64,000 bases of DNA from Hormiphora californensis (Eukaryota > Ctenophora > Tentaculata > Cydippida > Pleurobrachiidae): the NCBI GenBank assembly GCA_020137815.1, contig CM035354.1, positions 496,001-560,000 of the forward strand, written 5' to 3'. Numbering within the stretch: position 1 is the first letter of the stretch; each line of letters begins with the position of its first letter. The position numbers and the translations under genes are program-made. The notes under the pieces are model-generated. The model had not been told where the DNA came from and made no database searches. It was given only the letters and a program-made list of their open reading frames with translations. Shown in pieces: positions 12,360-26,704 of this stretch.

Positions 12360-13856
12360 AGTATAGTGACCTAGTATGTATCCAGGGTTATTCGGGTAGT
12401 ATCGCGATCTTATCCTGTCAGAGCATTGGCCTGGCAGACCTTATCCCACAGTGTGTGAAGCTGCATCTTCGTAGCTCTTACTCCTGCAGCTGTGAGTGAA
12501 ATGTCTCTGTTTCTTCATATCCCTGGCATGCACAATGCCACGAATCATGATCTTTTGCTTCAATGTTCATTGAGCAAGCTGTCTAGGCAATGTTAATCCA
12601 ATGCTATATCGCTGCTCACCATCTTTCTCTTCAACAAATCCTTCAAATGTTGTTGTTCATTCCAGCCAAATAAAGTGTGTGTGTCACTGTGTGTGTGTGG
12701 TATAATAATTGTAGGACACTGAATGTGAGAGTCTCAGAGAGATAGAGATCATATTTATCTATCTCTCTCTCTCTTTCTCATCTATAGTTGAGAGAGACAC
12801 ACAGAGAGAAAGATTGATATAATATAGAGAGAGACAGAGAGAAAGATAGATATATAGAGAGAGAGAAAACATTGATTGTATCAGACACTAGACAGTGGTA
12901 TCAACTTGTTTGCGGTAGCTATGATAACAGCGACCTAAGCTATTAGCTAATGATAAATCTCCTAGATAATACTATTATTACAAAACACATGGTAGATAGA
13001 TTTTAGACTGAGGTATCAACTCTACTTACAGAGAGAGAGAGAGAGATACGGAGAAAGAGAGAGAGAGAGAGATGAAGAGAGAGATAGAGGGAGACTCCCG
13101 GAGAGAGAGCAGCAGTAAATGTTGGGAGATTGAAAGCAGATTCAGAGAGAACGAGAGTGACAGAGAGTGTGTGGGTGTGTCTAATTAATTAACTGATCTA
13201 GTGATCTGTTTCAACATTCTTTACAAACATTCTAAGCTGGGAGTTGCAACAGCTGGTACTTCTTGTCATCAGTGTCAGCAACTGTCCGCCTCCTTTGCCC
13301 AATCGGGACTTGTGCTTCAGTTCATTATTCTATTGTTTTGTTCAAAGTAGTCCGTGGCACAGGGAAACAGGGTCGAGTTTGTCATTCTACTGATTTGATA
13401 TTTGTCTTATTTTATAATTTGGTTAGTAGAACGATGTCAGAGCAATGAGAGCATTGGCCTGGAATGCGCTGCAGCCTCTTCATAGAGGGGCCACAGGGTA
13501 TGCCAGAGAATTGACCTGACCTTATTCGCATTTCTTTTAATTATAAGATGTTCTGCGCGAGACCCGCATTCAAAGCCTGACAGGTAGAACGTATCTTGGA
13601 AAGTACCTGACACAATGATCATGACAATTACACTTATTCTTCTTTTATCTTAGTTTCGGTAATCAGAAATCAAAAATCAGAAATGCTTTGATTGGTTATT
13701 CAAATAATATAATATCTTTCCGTTATATCGCGAGTGTGTTCGTGTATAAAGAAAGAATTTCATGGCTTTTAGCATATTATATTGTTCCGATACCTTACAT
13801 CAGCAAAAATAAGGGATAAGGAGATGGGAGTGAGAGATCTCTCGAGGCGCTAGCAT
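12360..13856. other. Intergenic stretch, GA-rich microsatellites
   Basis: Contains GT- and GA-type simple repeats at about 12675-12700 and 12720-13110, and CTGTCAGR-like fragments at 12415 and 13436. No gene supported. Confidence 0.4.
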
Positions 13857-13979
13857 AGAGAGAGAGAGAGAAGAGAGCAGAGAGCCGAGAGAGAGAGAGA
13901 ACGATCGAAGAGGACTGCGATATCTCTATCTCTCGCGCTAATCTATCTCTCTCTATCTCTCTCTCTCTCTTCTCTCTCC

Positions 13980-14039
<60 letters not shown>

Positions 14040-14305
14040 CTTAAACACAATCCGTCCATCGGACCTCGTGGTTCTCTTCTCAAGCGATTTTTTTTTTGCC
14101 CGATGGGGTTCTCCACGGGGGCAGGTTGGTTCTCTCTCTATGGGGAAGGGAGGGTGGTCCAGTTCCACTTTCATCCTTCTGTAGTAGTCATCAGTGTGAT
14201 GAGCTGCAAGGTGTTGTGACACACACGATCATAGAGAGATAGAGAGAAAGGCCCCAGAGAGAGAGAGAGAGCGAGAGAGAGAGAGGAGAGGAGAGAGAGA
14301 AAGGA

Positions 14306-14340
<35 letters not shown>

Positions 14341-14399
14341 GAGATAGAGAAGAGAGAGAGAGAGGAGGACGAGAGAGGAGAGGAGAGAGAGAGAGAGAG
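13857..14399. repeat. (GA)n / (CT)n blocks in opposite orientations
   Basis: A GA-rich block (about 13857-13903), a CT-rich block (13940-14037) and another GA-rich block (14237-14399) surround about 200 bp of ordinary sequence. Long apparent open frames here are simple-repeat artefacts (Arg-Glu and Ser-Leu runs). Confidence 0.95.
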
Positions 14400-15920
14400 C
14401 ACGGTGCACCTAAGGACGTTCCACCGCGACCGAGTCCCCAGCAAAAGAACGGTTGATGGACCTAAAGGGGACCCGGGGAACACGGAGACCGGGGGGAAAA
14501 GATAAAAGTAGCCTAAAAAATTAAAACGATACAACGATAGCTATCGTTTTTTTCACTTTGAAAATACGACATTTCTTTAACAAAATCCTTGATCAGGAAG
14601 ATGCAAGTGTCTCCCACTTATTTTTTGACGTAGAATCGAATGCCGTTGAAGTAAAATCTCTAAAATGTTAGAAAAATGGTGAAAATCGCGTTTTTAGGTG
14701 TTTTTTTGGTGAAAAAAGCGTTCAAACTGGTACTAGATGATGAGATAGAGTCCCAAAAGTATGACAAATCGCTTTTTTGGGACCTTTTCGCCCTAGAAGC
14801 AGATTTTTATGAAAATCAGGTTCAGCGCCTATTCTCTGTATACTTTCAAACAGTGGTCCTCCGACATATTCCGACGTGAAATTCGACCTAGATCTCGACC
14901 TGGAAGGTGAATATTGCTCTAATTTAGCCAATTTTGAAGAAAAGTTATCCAAAACAGTACTAGATGATGAGATAGTGGCCCAAAAATATAACTAATCGAT
15001 TTTTTGGGTCTTTTCCGTCCTAGAAACAAATTTGCATGGCGGTCGGATGATACGGATCCTCTCGGTAGGCCTCTGAAGTAGGTGGAAATAGCCAAAATAT
15101 AGCGATTGCGGCAAATGAATGTGAATAAACGTTTACCAAACCCACTTTAGCATCATGTATGACCTATCTCTGGGCTACTGGACTATGCAAGAGCATACAT
15201 GATGCTAAAGTGGTTTGGTTGGTAAACGTTTATTCACATTCATTTGCCGCAATCGCTATATTTGGCTATTTCCACCTACTTTCAGAGGCCTACCCGAGAG
15301 GATCCCGTATCATCCGACCGCCATGCAAATTTGTTTTCTAGGACGGAAAAGACCCAAAAAATCGATAATAGTTATATTTTTGGGCCACTATCTCATCATC
15401 TAGTACTGTTTTGGATAAATTTTCTTCAAATTGGCTAAATTAGAGCAATATTCACCTTCTTTTGAAAGTATACAGAGAATAGGCGCGAACCTGGATTTTC
15501 ATAAAAATCTGCTTCTAGGGCGAAAAGGTCCCAAAAAGCGATTGTCATACTTTTGGGACTCTATCTCATCATTAGTACCAGTTTTTGACGCTTTTTTCAC
15601 CAAAAAAAACACCTAAAACGCGGATTTTTCACCATTTTTTCTAACATTTTTAGAGATTTTTACTTCAACGGCATCGATTCTACGTCAAAAAATAAGTGGG
15701 AGACACTTGCATCTTCCGATCAAGGATTTTGTTAAAGAAATGTCGTATTTTCAAAGTGAAAAAACGATAGCTATCTTTCTATCGTTTTAATTTTTTAGGC
15801 TACTTTTAAATCTTTTCCCCCACGGTCCTCCGTAGTTCCCAGAGGTCCCCTTTAGGTCACACAACCGTTCGTTTTGCTGGGGGACTCAGTCGAGGTGGAA
15901 CGTCCTTAAGGGGCACCGTG
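14400..15920. mobile_element. Large foldback element (about 1.5 kb palindrome)
   Basis: The ends CACGGTGCACCTAAGGACG and CGTCCTTAAGGGGCACCGTG are inverted, and the whole interior mirrors itself. Examples are AACGATAGCTATCGTT near both ends and CATGATGCTAAAGTGG next to the centre. The arms are about 730-760 bp and the loop about 30 bp (near 15162-15193). No transposase is encoded. GA repeats abut both ends, so a target duplication cannot be read. Confidence 0.9.
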
Positions 15921-17819
<1,899 letters not shown>

Positions 17820-18213
17820 CCCGCACATTGTCCCCTATTTGACACAACATCTCTCCTTCTAGCCGCACATTGTCCCCTAATTTGACACACAACAAATCTC
17901 TCCATTTAGCCGCACGTTTGACACACAACATCTCTCCTTCTAGCCGCACATTGTCCCCTATTTGACACAACATCTCCTTCTAGCTGCACATTTGACACAA
18001 CACATCTCTCCTTCTAGCCGCACATTGCCCCCTAATTTGGCACACAACATCTCTCCTTCTAGCCGCACATTGTCCCCTAATTTAACACAACACATCTCTC
18101 CTTCTAGCCGCACATTGTCCCCTAATTTAACACAACACATCTCTCCTTCTAGCCGCACATTGTCCCCTAATTTAACACACAAACATCTCTCCTTCTAGCC
18201 GCACACATTGTCC
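17820..18213. repeat. About 43-bp minisatellite (CTTCTAGCCGCACATTG)
   Basis: Nine or so irregular copies of a unit containing CTTCTAGCCGCACATTG, TCCCCTAATTT and ACACATCTCT. Copies vary in length through small deletions. Confidence 0.92.
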
Positions 18214-18883
18214 CCTCTCTCTGGTGAGAGCTGGCTGCTATCTCGTTGGTGTCATCTTGTTGAGCTGTGGCGCTTGTAACTGACATCCACTCTGATACGG
18301 TCAGCCTTGGCAGTATCAGTAGTGATGATGAGGATGTTCACGGGGGAGGGATGGGGGGGCGGGGGGGGCTAGATCAGGTGATCAGGACTGGTTTTTGGAT
18401 AACAGAAACATCCCTGACATTCGGGGCTAGAAGAAAGGTAGTTGGATGGTTTGTTTAGGACTGAGTTCTAGGGTGTACTTACAGTCATTTGAGGGTTTAA
18501 AAGGAGAAGAGTTAGGAATGGGAAGAGAAATGGAGGTTTCTGGTCTTTCAGCAGATTCAGTAAGACGTTTAACAAAACGTTAATTGGGATGATAGACGAG
18601 GACACGGGAATTATCCTCAATGCGCTTTATCAAGTAGGAAGGAGACAAAACCTTTGGACAAGAAAAAGGTATAATGGAAGCATGAAAACGTCACCACACT
18701 CCAAAAAAGGTTATAGACAAAGGAAGGATAGAGACTAGGGAATTGGGAAGGGTGGGCCTGCAAGAAGGGGAAGTGACTTAATGAGTTGAGACATTCTCCC
18801 CCATTGAGAGCGCGAGGAGAGAGAGGAGCAAAATTCTCTCTGAATCTCTCTTTTTCTCTCTCTCCTCTCTCTCTCTCTCTCTC

Positions 18884-18964
<81 letters not shown>

Positions 18965-19148
18965 GAAATATACTGATATACCGTAAAGATCTCCTACTTT
19001 TTAATCTGATCACATCATAAATGAATTCATAATATATTTAACGTGCAATAGATTAGAGGGATCGATCAGTGCTGACTGTTTTCACCTCACCGATTGGTCT
19101 CTTGACAACTCTCATATCATCCCCCTGTCAACACGTCATATTTTTCAG
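18214..19148. other. Possible 5' region of the TNFAIP8-family gene
   Basis: The N-terminal exon of the downstream gene should lie here or further left, but no sequence encoding the family's AQKK-type N-terminus is visible. An acidic open stretch near 18285-18340 (ISSDDEDV) is not supported by a splice donor. A (CT)n tract spans about 18850-18961. Confidence 0.35.
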
Positions 19149-20840
19149 ACAATAAAATATCTGATAAAGTTCCTGGTGAAGATTGGTGTGCTGTTTAAAA
19201 ACAACGCCTTCAATGATTCGGAGATGCTTATTTTTACTAAACTGAAAAACAAATACAAAACCATGGTCCTCACCGTTATAAGGTAGGAGATATATATTGA
19301 GATATTGAGAAAATATATCATATATTGAGTGACTTTTTGTTAGAATTATTGTTAGAATTATTGTTTTTCAAGTTCATTTTTTTGTGGCAAACTACCTATA
19401 TTCTATAACTTAAAACCGTTTAGAAAGATCATCCTTGTGGAATCCAGCCATATATGGTAGTGATTTGAGCATACTACTAGTGTATTAGTGATGAACATAC
19501 CTTACTCTCTCGTTAATTAACCTCCCTATATTTCAAGAAACGAATACGAATCTTTATTTCTTAGAAACCACGAGAGCAAGCAATCCAAATACCAAGAAAC
19601 TTTCTCGTTTGTTAAGAAACTAAACAAGTTAAAGAGAGGCATTTCCTCTCTCCATTAAACATTTTAAACACCTCTTAACTCCTCTGACAACTCCAAACCC
19701 CTCTAACCTCCTATAAACTCCTCTAGTACCTCCTCCCCGAAATTGAGTCACCTGTTTCACACGGTTGCGTGTGAACAAATGGCCCCGGGGCGCTTACCAG
19801 CGCTGTGATAAAGTATAAACAATTCAACCCCTTAATAACTCCCCACCTCTTCCAGTTTTTACGAAGTCAAGTACACGTACGACCAAAAGATTCTCTCCAA
19901 GTATGTGGTGTCTGTGTTCGACCTCCTACGCCAACTTCTCCGCCGCCACATGTCCCCAAAGGTAAGCTGCACAGCAGGAAACGACCGAACGTGAACCGGG
20001 TTTTTTCCACCGAACCGAACCGAACCGAATTTGAAAAACGTTTTTACCGAACCGAACCGAATGACACATGTCACATATATCACCTTATCGGAGCTATGAC
20101 TCGTCCCCGGGCCTCATTATTTTTGGACCACTCTGTATCCATGTGCAGTGTTGGTAACGAAGTTACCCCTCTGTCTACATAGGGCATTGCGATAGTAAGG
20201 CACGTTTTAGCGTGCCCGCAATGTAGGGGGAACTGCGTTACCAATGTGCAGTGCTGGTCCTATTCCGTGCAAAGTGTACCCGATTGAGTTGGGTGTTTGT
20301 TTGGGACGCACTAAGATTTGGGGAGGGGAGAGAGACCGAAATAGTAATGAGTTTTGGGGGAGGGAGACAGAGAGACAGAGAGACTAAAATATTTCGGGGG
20401 AGGGGAGGGAGACCGAAATAGCTGTTCGTCCCACGAAGTTTGACACAGTTTAACATTTAGTGCATAAATTAGTCACAAAGTCTCTCACATTTTCGATTAT
20501 CTTACAATGCCCCCCCCCCCCCCTATTTATTTATATTGAACAGGCTTGTCTTGCTCGATCCTGTCACACCAAGCTACGGCCTACGGGCGTGGTTGAAATA
20601 TACACCTTGTCCTAAATATACAAAGAGGCTCTTTGAAAGAGCTCAATATTATACCTCTTTGTGTAACCTCTATCTATCCCCCTTCAGAACATTGAACGGG
20701 TAGAGTTAGTCCAGACGACATTGAGTGATGGAGACCTCCTCGACAGTATATTCGACTACGAAAATGTTACCCCAATAACCCAGCACCTACCGATTATATG
20801 CGACCGGGTAAGGAGTTTAATTGATGACGATAAACTGTGA
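19149..20840 (+). CDS. TNFAIP8-family (TIPE) protein, three C-terminal exons
   Basis: Exons 19149-19282, 19856-19961 and 20688-20840 (TGA) join with phases 2 and 0 to give about 131 residues. The run LIKFLVKIGVLFKNNAF is the signature second helix of TNFAIP8/TIPE proteins. It is followed by FYEVKYTYD and LRQLLRRHMSPK, then FDYENVTPITQHLP, the family's C-terminal helices. TIPE proteins form a hydrophobic lipid-binding cavity and act in phosphoinositide transfer and in control of cell death and immunity. Full-length members are about 180-200 residues, so about 50-60 N-terminal residues are missing. The second intron contains a small MITE. Confidence 0.88.
19985..20070. repeat. ACCGA pentamer runs
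   Basis: Two runs of CCGAACCGAA repeats (about 20008-20030 and 20046-20062) lie in an intron of the TNFAIP8-family gene. Confidence 0.8.
20151..20244. mobile_element. 94-bp MITE in intron of the TNFAIP8-family gene
   Basis: TTGGTAACGAAGTTACCCC at the left and GGGGGAACTGCGTTACCAA at the right form inverted ends. A direct repeat TGTGCAGTG flanks both sides (20142-20150 and 20245-20253). The 8-10 bp duplication could belong to hAT, Merlin or Mutator-like elements. It could fold into one hairpin. Confidence 0.8.
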
Positions 20841-22561
20841 AGAAAAAGAGACACAATAGTAAGGGGCTTTAACAAGCTGAGTTATCCCCTAATACTACAA
20901 GTTGTGATATTGATATATAGTCCCAGGACACAGATCCATGCAGGTTGAATGCGCTGTTATTGAGAGTGAGAGAGATCTGGTTTTGGACGAATTGTTCCAA
21001 AGTAATGTTCTTATCAGTAGGTAGAGCCGTGTGATGTTATTTTCTATGGCAATTTGTGCGGTTTGTTCCTGCATATAATCGTTAGTCCGTGGCCTGTTGT
21101 AGGACCTGTTGTGAGCGTGAAAATTAACAAATAAGAGCAGGATAAGAGCGGGACCGATACAATAATTATAGGTCACGTGATTTTCAATGTGGGACAGATT
21201 GACAATGTGGGACAGATTGACAGGTCATTAGTGGCGCGCGCTTCGACCCCCTTGTGAAACAAGGACCACATTGTCAGATGAATTTCCGTCTTTTTTGAAA
21301 GGGCGTGGGAAGATTTGAAATGTGGGAAAACTCAAAACAACAATCCCGTGATCAGTTGTGTGCTGTCAGAGCATTGGCCTGACAGGTTGTGTGGCTCACA
21401 CTCTACTATCCGTCAATTTATGGTTGAAGGTTGATCGGTAGATGAAGTCATCAGCTATGACAATTTTCCGACACCGTTTTTACTAGCAACAATATTTCAT
21501 TGCGTCAACAATGGCTCTGATTTCACTTGCAGGCCACACCCACAATTGGTAGTATATTGAATTCTTGCCCTGACCTCACATGACTTGTTGAGTACCCCTC
21601 AACAACACATGACAATTGGACAAATACCAAAATTGGTAAACTGTGATGTTGTGACGTTGTGAGATAAGAGCTATAAGAGAGAGCTAGATAAAAGGAGAAC
21701 ACATGGAGGAGAACACATGGGTTTTGTCATCTGACTGTGTGCGTCACTATTATATCAGCGAGCTGTTTTGTAGAGCATGTTTGTGAGTGGGTGTGTCTGT
21801 GAGTGAGTGAGTGAGAGAGTGTGAGTTAGAGAGAGAGAGTTACTTTTGTTACTTTTGAGAGCTTCGTAGAATCCTAGTAGCTGCCATCCCTTTATCAGGA
21901 CCACCGGAAACCGCCCAATCGAGTAGTGAGTTACAGTTCTCGACACCACCTGGCTGGTCATGTATGGTGTCGAGATAACGCTGTAGTGACATTTTAGAGG
22001 CCGAGAGTTGCCGGGAGGGTGTTCCAGTCCAGGCGAGGTGCTCTCACTGCGAAGCTATTTTCAAAGAGAGATTTCGCTCGCCCACCTCTGTTGTCCGGAA
22101 TGGCAGGAACAAGGGCCCTGATCCCGAGTCTGCAAGGGGGCCTAAAAGTGATGCCCAGGTTGTTGGGGACTAGACCGTGTAGGGTTTTCCAAATAAGGAA
22201 GGTGGAGCAGTGTTCACGACGTCTCTGTCAGTAGAGAGGGTGAGAGAGAGTGTGTGAGTGTGAGTATGTGTGTGTTTGTGTGAGTGTACCGTTTTCTACT
22301 TGCATTACGTTGTTTTACGGAGTAGCAATATTTCCCGCTAATTTGACACTGTATTACAACTTCTATTCATTATTCAGTCAACTGACGCAATACGTTGGAG
22401 ACGATATTTAAACGGCTGTTTTTTGTTTGTACTAACATGGGTAACAATGAAAATAACAAATAATCAAACCTAATAGAACACTGCAGTCACACTGTCCCTC
22501 CTGGTCCTACTAATTGCTAAACGTACTGTCCCTATTTCTAATTGCTAAACGCGTTCCAACG
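20841..22561. other. Intergenic stretch
   Basis: No supported exon. A poly-C run is inside the preceding intron at about 20511-20522. A CTGTCAGAGCATTGGCCTGACAG palindrome relative lies at about 21366-21388. A stretch at about 21990-22230 looks like interspersed-repeat sequence, but it could not be classified. Confidence 0.35.
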
Positions 22562-23098
22562 TTATACTACCATGTCACCCTCCAGTCTCTCCCTGACAAT
22601 AAGAATGTGTGCCCTAGATGCCCAGAAAGTTATCTCCGACAGCAGACTTTGTATCACTCCCTCCACCACAGTGCTCCCTCCCTCACTGGTACAGGTGATG
22701 TGGGTCGAGTAGTCTGGCGTGACATTCCCACAAACCAACACGTGGTGGATTATCTCGGGGAGGCTGGTAGATCGTGCTCCTCTAGTTCTACCATGCAACA
22801 CCCGTCTCCTAATAGTTGCCAGTGGTCCTCGTCTCGGCACCCCATCCTTTAGAGTCACCTTCAGGGAGTCAGCCAGGTGTGCTAGTCTCTGTAGAGTGGC
22901 GGTTAGGTCAGGATCAGAAGCAATGGGTTCGTGGCAGTGCGTTGCTGGGATGTCCGGCCCTGTCACCTCCAGGAATAGTTTGCTAAGAGCTAGATTTTCT
23001 TGAATCACCCGTCTCATTTCAGCTTGTAGATCGGTGTTAGGACATCTGGTATGTGCTGTGGTTATACTTACTACGAAAAGACACAGAGAAAAGAACAT
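22562..23098 (-). CDS. Putative small secreted helical protein (unknown family)
   Basis: A single open frame of 178 codons on the reverse strand. The chosen Met starts MFFSLCLFVVSITTAHT, a plausible signal peptide. An earlier in-frame Met at 23164 would bury this signal. The mature part begins RCPNTDLQAEMRRVIQENLA and has two long amphipathic segments, four cysteines (CPN, HCHE, VCGN, ITCTS) and a basic stretch (IRRRVLHGRTRGAR). This layout recalls short four-helix secreted factors, but I recognise no family and assign no function. No intron is needed. A GTAAGT inside the signal region could alternatively be a donor. The clean frame and signal peptide favour a real gene. Confidence 0.5.
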   Translation of the reverse strand: MFFSLCLFVVSITTAHTRCPNTDLQAEMRRVIQENLALSKLFLEVTGPDIPATHCHEPIASDPDLTATLQRLAHLADSLKVTLKDGVPRRGPLATIRRRVLHGRTRGARSTSLPEIIHHVLVCGNVTPDYSTHITCTSEGGSTVVEGVIQSLLSEITFWASRAHILIVRERLEGDMVV

Positions 23099-23497
23099 TT
23101 CAAAACCAACCGAAAGTAATTTTGAATCGGATATCCGATGTTTTAAAGCTCTGCCCACCAGCATGAGATTGCAATTGGGCCCAAATTGGGCTGTGAGTAA
23201 CTTTTGCTGGAAAGTTTTCGTAATAAAAGGTGTGGTTTACGTTCCGAGATTCTACTGTTAGTTAGAAAATTACTCCAATTCCTGCAGTTGCAGTCAATGT
23301 GGCGACATGGTGTCATGTTTTTGAAACTTGACACACTACTCAAAATTGTATTTCACGTAAGGCGCGAAGATTCAAACAATTATTTACCTTTATGCGCGCA
23401 CAACTTTTGATCGCGCGGCGCTGTGTTTTATTTTGGGTCGGGGCCCTGTAACTTTTTCATCTCAGCTCTGAAAGTTTTTTACAGAACGCCTTTTTAA
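23099..23497. other. Flank between the secreted-protein gene and the TTAA element
   Basis: Should contain the reverse-strand promoter of the gene ending at 22562. No clear core promoter motif is visible. Confidence 0.3.
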
Positions 23498-23639
23498 CCC
23501 TTTGACGGCGAGAAGGATTGGCTCGATAGAATTGTCTAATTTTTCGTTTATAAGTAGATATTATCAACACAAAACACCTCGAAAAGGAAATTTGTAATTC
23601 CGACATGTAGTTTTTGCTGGGCCCACTGTAGCATATATC

Positions 23640-26612
23640 ATACCTATCAAGACTAAGAACAAACCAACAACTTTTGAATGTATCGAAGCTACGATCGAAG
23701 GCGGGCATCTTCAGAAAACTAGATTGGTGGTGGTATACAGACCTCCTTCCTCTTCCAAAAAGGATTTCTTGGCAGAATTCGAAGAGTACATATCGTCACT
23801 AAACGGCCTCAGTGGACACCCTGTTATCTTGGGCGATTTCAATATCCATACTGAGGATGACGATGATCATACTTCAAACTCCTTCCGTGATTTGCTTGTA
23901 GATGAGAGATGGACACAGCATGTCGAGGATCCAACCCACGAAAGTGGCGGTACATTGGACTTAGTGATAAGCAGAGATGATGAAGCTTCACCTAGGATTA
24001 GTGCAGTCGAGGTTGCAAAATCCTCCGTTTCAGACCATTATGCTGTCACATTCTACTTACACGTCGGAAAACCAATTCAGCAAGAAAGAAAAGCTGTTCT
24101 GTGCAGAAACATGAAAAAGCTCACTGTTGAGGTCCTATCTATGAAAATAGATGAGTCACAGCTGATGTCAATCCCACGTCCCTCTACACTGGAAGGGTGT
24201 CTCAACCTGTACAACGTCTCACTTCGAGAAATACGGGATGAGATAGCTCCACTACAGGAAAAGGTTATTAAAGACTCGGATCACCCACCTTGGTATGATA
24301 CTCTATGTGAGGAAGCTAAAACCTCCCGCAGGACACGAGAAAGAGCTCTGAAGACGACCTTGAAAGACTCCACGAAGAAAGAAGAACACAAAGAAGCTAG
24401 AACAGCTCTGAATAAAGCTATGAAAGAAACATCCAGATTTCTCATGAAAACCAGGACAAATTTCTATCGTGGAAAGCTTGACTACTTTGGGCCTGGGGGA
24501 CCGTTTGCTGTCGGGGGGTTAATAAACAAACTACGGGGAAAAGAAAAAGACCCACAGGATTTTCCCCAAACGGTTCTTCGAGTAAAACCGCAAAAAACTT
24601 TGGCACTTTCTTAAAAAACGAAAATCGGGGATTCTAGAGACGATCAAGTTAAAAAACGAAAAATTTTAACCATTCCCCAAACAAACCAAAAGGGACAAAC
24701 CTGGGGCCACTTTTTTTTCATCCTTCCGTAAAGAAACTAAAGAGGAATCAGTGCTATAATTCAATCTAGGGGGAAAAAAGCACTGTGATCTCTTCCTATC
24801 CCTACCACCCAAACTCGTAGGTGTTCTCCCAAGTTACCCCCCTCTTTCTTTTACATTGTCAAAAAAAGCCTCAAAGAAGGTTTTAGTCCTGAACACTGGG
24901 AAACAAAACACTGATTCGGGCCCCCCGGGTTTAAGAAGAAAGGAAACCCGGAAAACTAAAAAACACAACCGGGATCCAAAAATTTGCTTTTAAAATCCAA
25001 ACAATTGAAAAATGTGCGTCTATACAAACTTACGGAGCACTTGAGACAACAACTGTTTCCAGGGGTTCAACGGCTTTCCCCGGAAACCAAAACCCCCCCA
25101 AACCAAAACCCCGGGCCCCCCCTGGTAAAAATAAATGAATGATCTTCTTCTAATTACAGACAAAGAAGTCCGGGAAGGGGGTACTTTTTATTGCTAGACC
25201 TCCGTTCCTGCCTTCGACACGATTTAAAACCCTGAATTGTTACTTGGGAAAAATGAGGAGGGAATTTTGGCGTTTAGGTAATTTTTTTGAATGGTTTTTT
25301 CCCCCCTAAACCCCAAAGATAGGAAAAACTTTTGTGAAATTGGGGACCTCCCCAAATCCTCGCCCTTAGCCTCAACAAACGGGGTGCCCCAGGGCTCTAT
25401 ACTTGGACCACTGTTGTTCATTCGGGACAAAAAAAGAATTTTTTGGGAAAATTTCTAAAGGGCCCATGGGGCTGATGGTGGGCTCTATGCTGACGATACT
25501 CAGTTGTAAAGTTTCTTTCACAACGATTCTCCCTAGCCCCCGAGACGAAATGCAAAGGGTTTCTTAAAACCCCATAAAAACGTGGATGTTTCCAAAAACT
25601 TCCTCAAGCCCCCCCCACCCGCAAAACTGAAATAATCTGTTTAACAACAAACATGTAAAACAGAAAAACCCCAAAGCCTTCAAAAGATGAAACAACCAGA
25701 ATTACAAAGCCCTTAACCCATAAGGAACCTGGGGGTATTTCTGGACTCGAGCTCTCCCTATCTGGTCACGTATCCAAACCGAAGGACTGTCAAATAGCCC
25801 TTAAAAATTTTTTTGGAAAAACCCACAAATGTTGGGTGTTAAACTGAAAGTCAAACTCGTTAAAAATTTTTAAAACCCCAGGGAACTGACTACTGTAAAA
25901 AAGCCCCCCTTGCTTTGGTTTTTTCTGCCAAAGACTAGGGCGAAAACAGAAGAATTTAAAACTCTGCACCGGTTTCGGGCTTTTTTCAAAGCCCTTTCCC
26001 CCAAGGGAAACCCCAAACCTTCGCAACAGCTTTATTTCCTACCCTTTTGAGAAAAAAGTGCAGTACAATTTTTGTCTACTACATAAAAAAAAACCCCAAA
26101 GGTAAAAACCCCCCCCCTTACCTATCGAAGAGATAACACCCCTCAAACCCAAGTTAAAAAATCTACGAAGGGGTGGGTGACAAAAACCCTTCTTACAAAA
26201 ATATGCCAGATATTTTTTCGAGTAAAAGGGGCGTTTAGTGTCGGGTGCTCCCGGAAAAATGGAAAACTTTCCTTCTTCTCTTCCCGGGAAAACTCATCCA
26301 TCACACATTCAAATTCCCCCCCCGAAAACCCCCCCCTTCTTTTTCCGGGAAAAGGCCCACGAGTGCTAAAAAAAAAAATTTGTAAAGACAATTTTAAATA
26401 TGAAATTGTGGGAGAGAGATGAGAGAGGTTTTAAAGGGTCCCCAATTAAGTGTGATACCCCCGAAATTAGAAAAGACCCCGGACTCTTTTTTTACTCACT
26501 CTTTCTAAAGGGGCTTTTTACTAATTTTTTATTTAAATACTTGTTCTTTTTTGTGACGGATCCTCCAAAAACTCGGGGAAAAAAAAGGCCCCGGGGGTTT
26601 AAAAATCAAAAA

Positions 26613-26644
<32 letters not shown>

Positions 26645-26664
26645 AAAGTAAAGCAGAAAAAATC

Positions 26665-26704
<40 letters not shown>

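Noticed and set aside
18267-18458. First exon of the TNFAIP8-family gene
   Set aside because: The acidic and glycine-rich peptide does not match the family's N-terminal helix and has no suitable donor.
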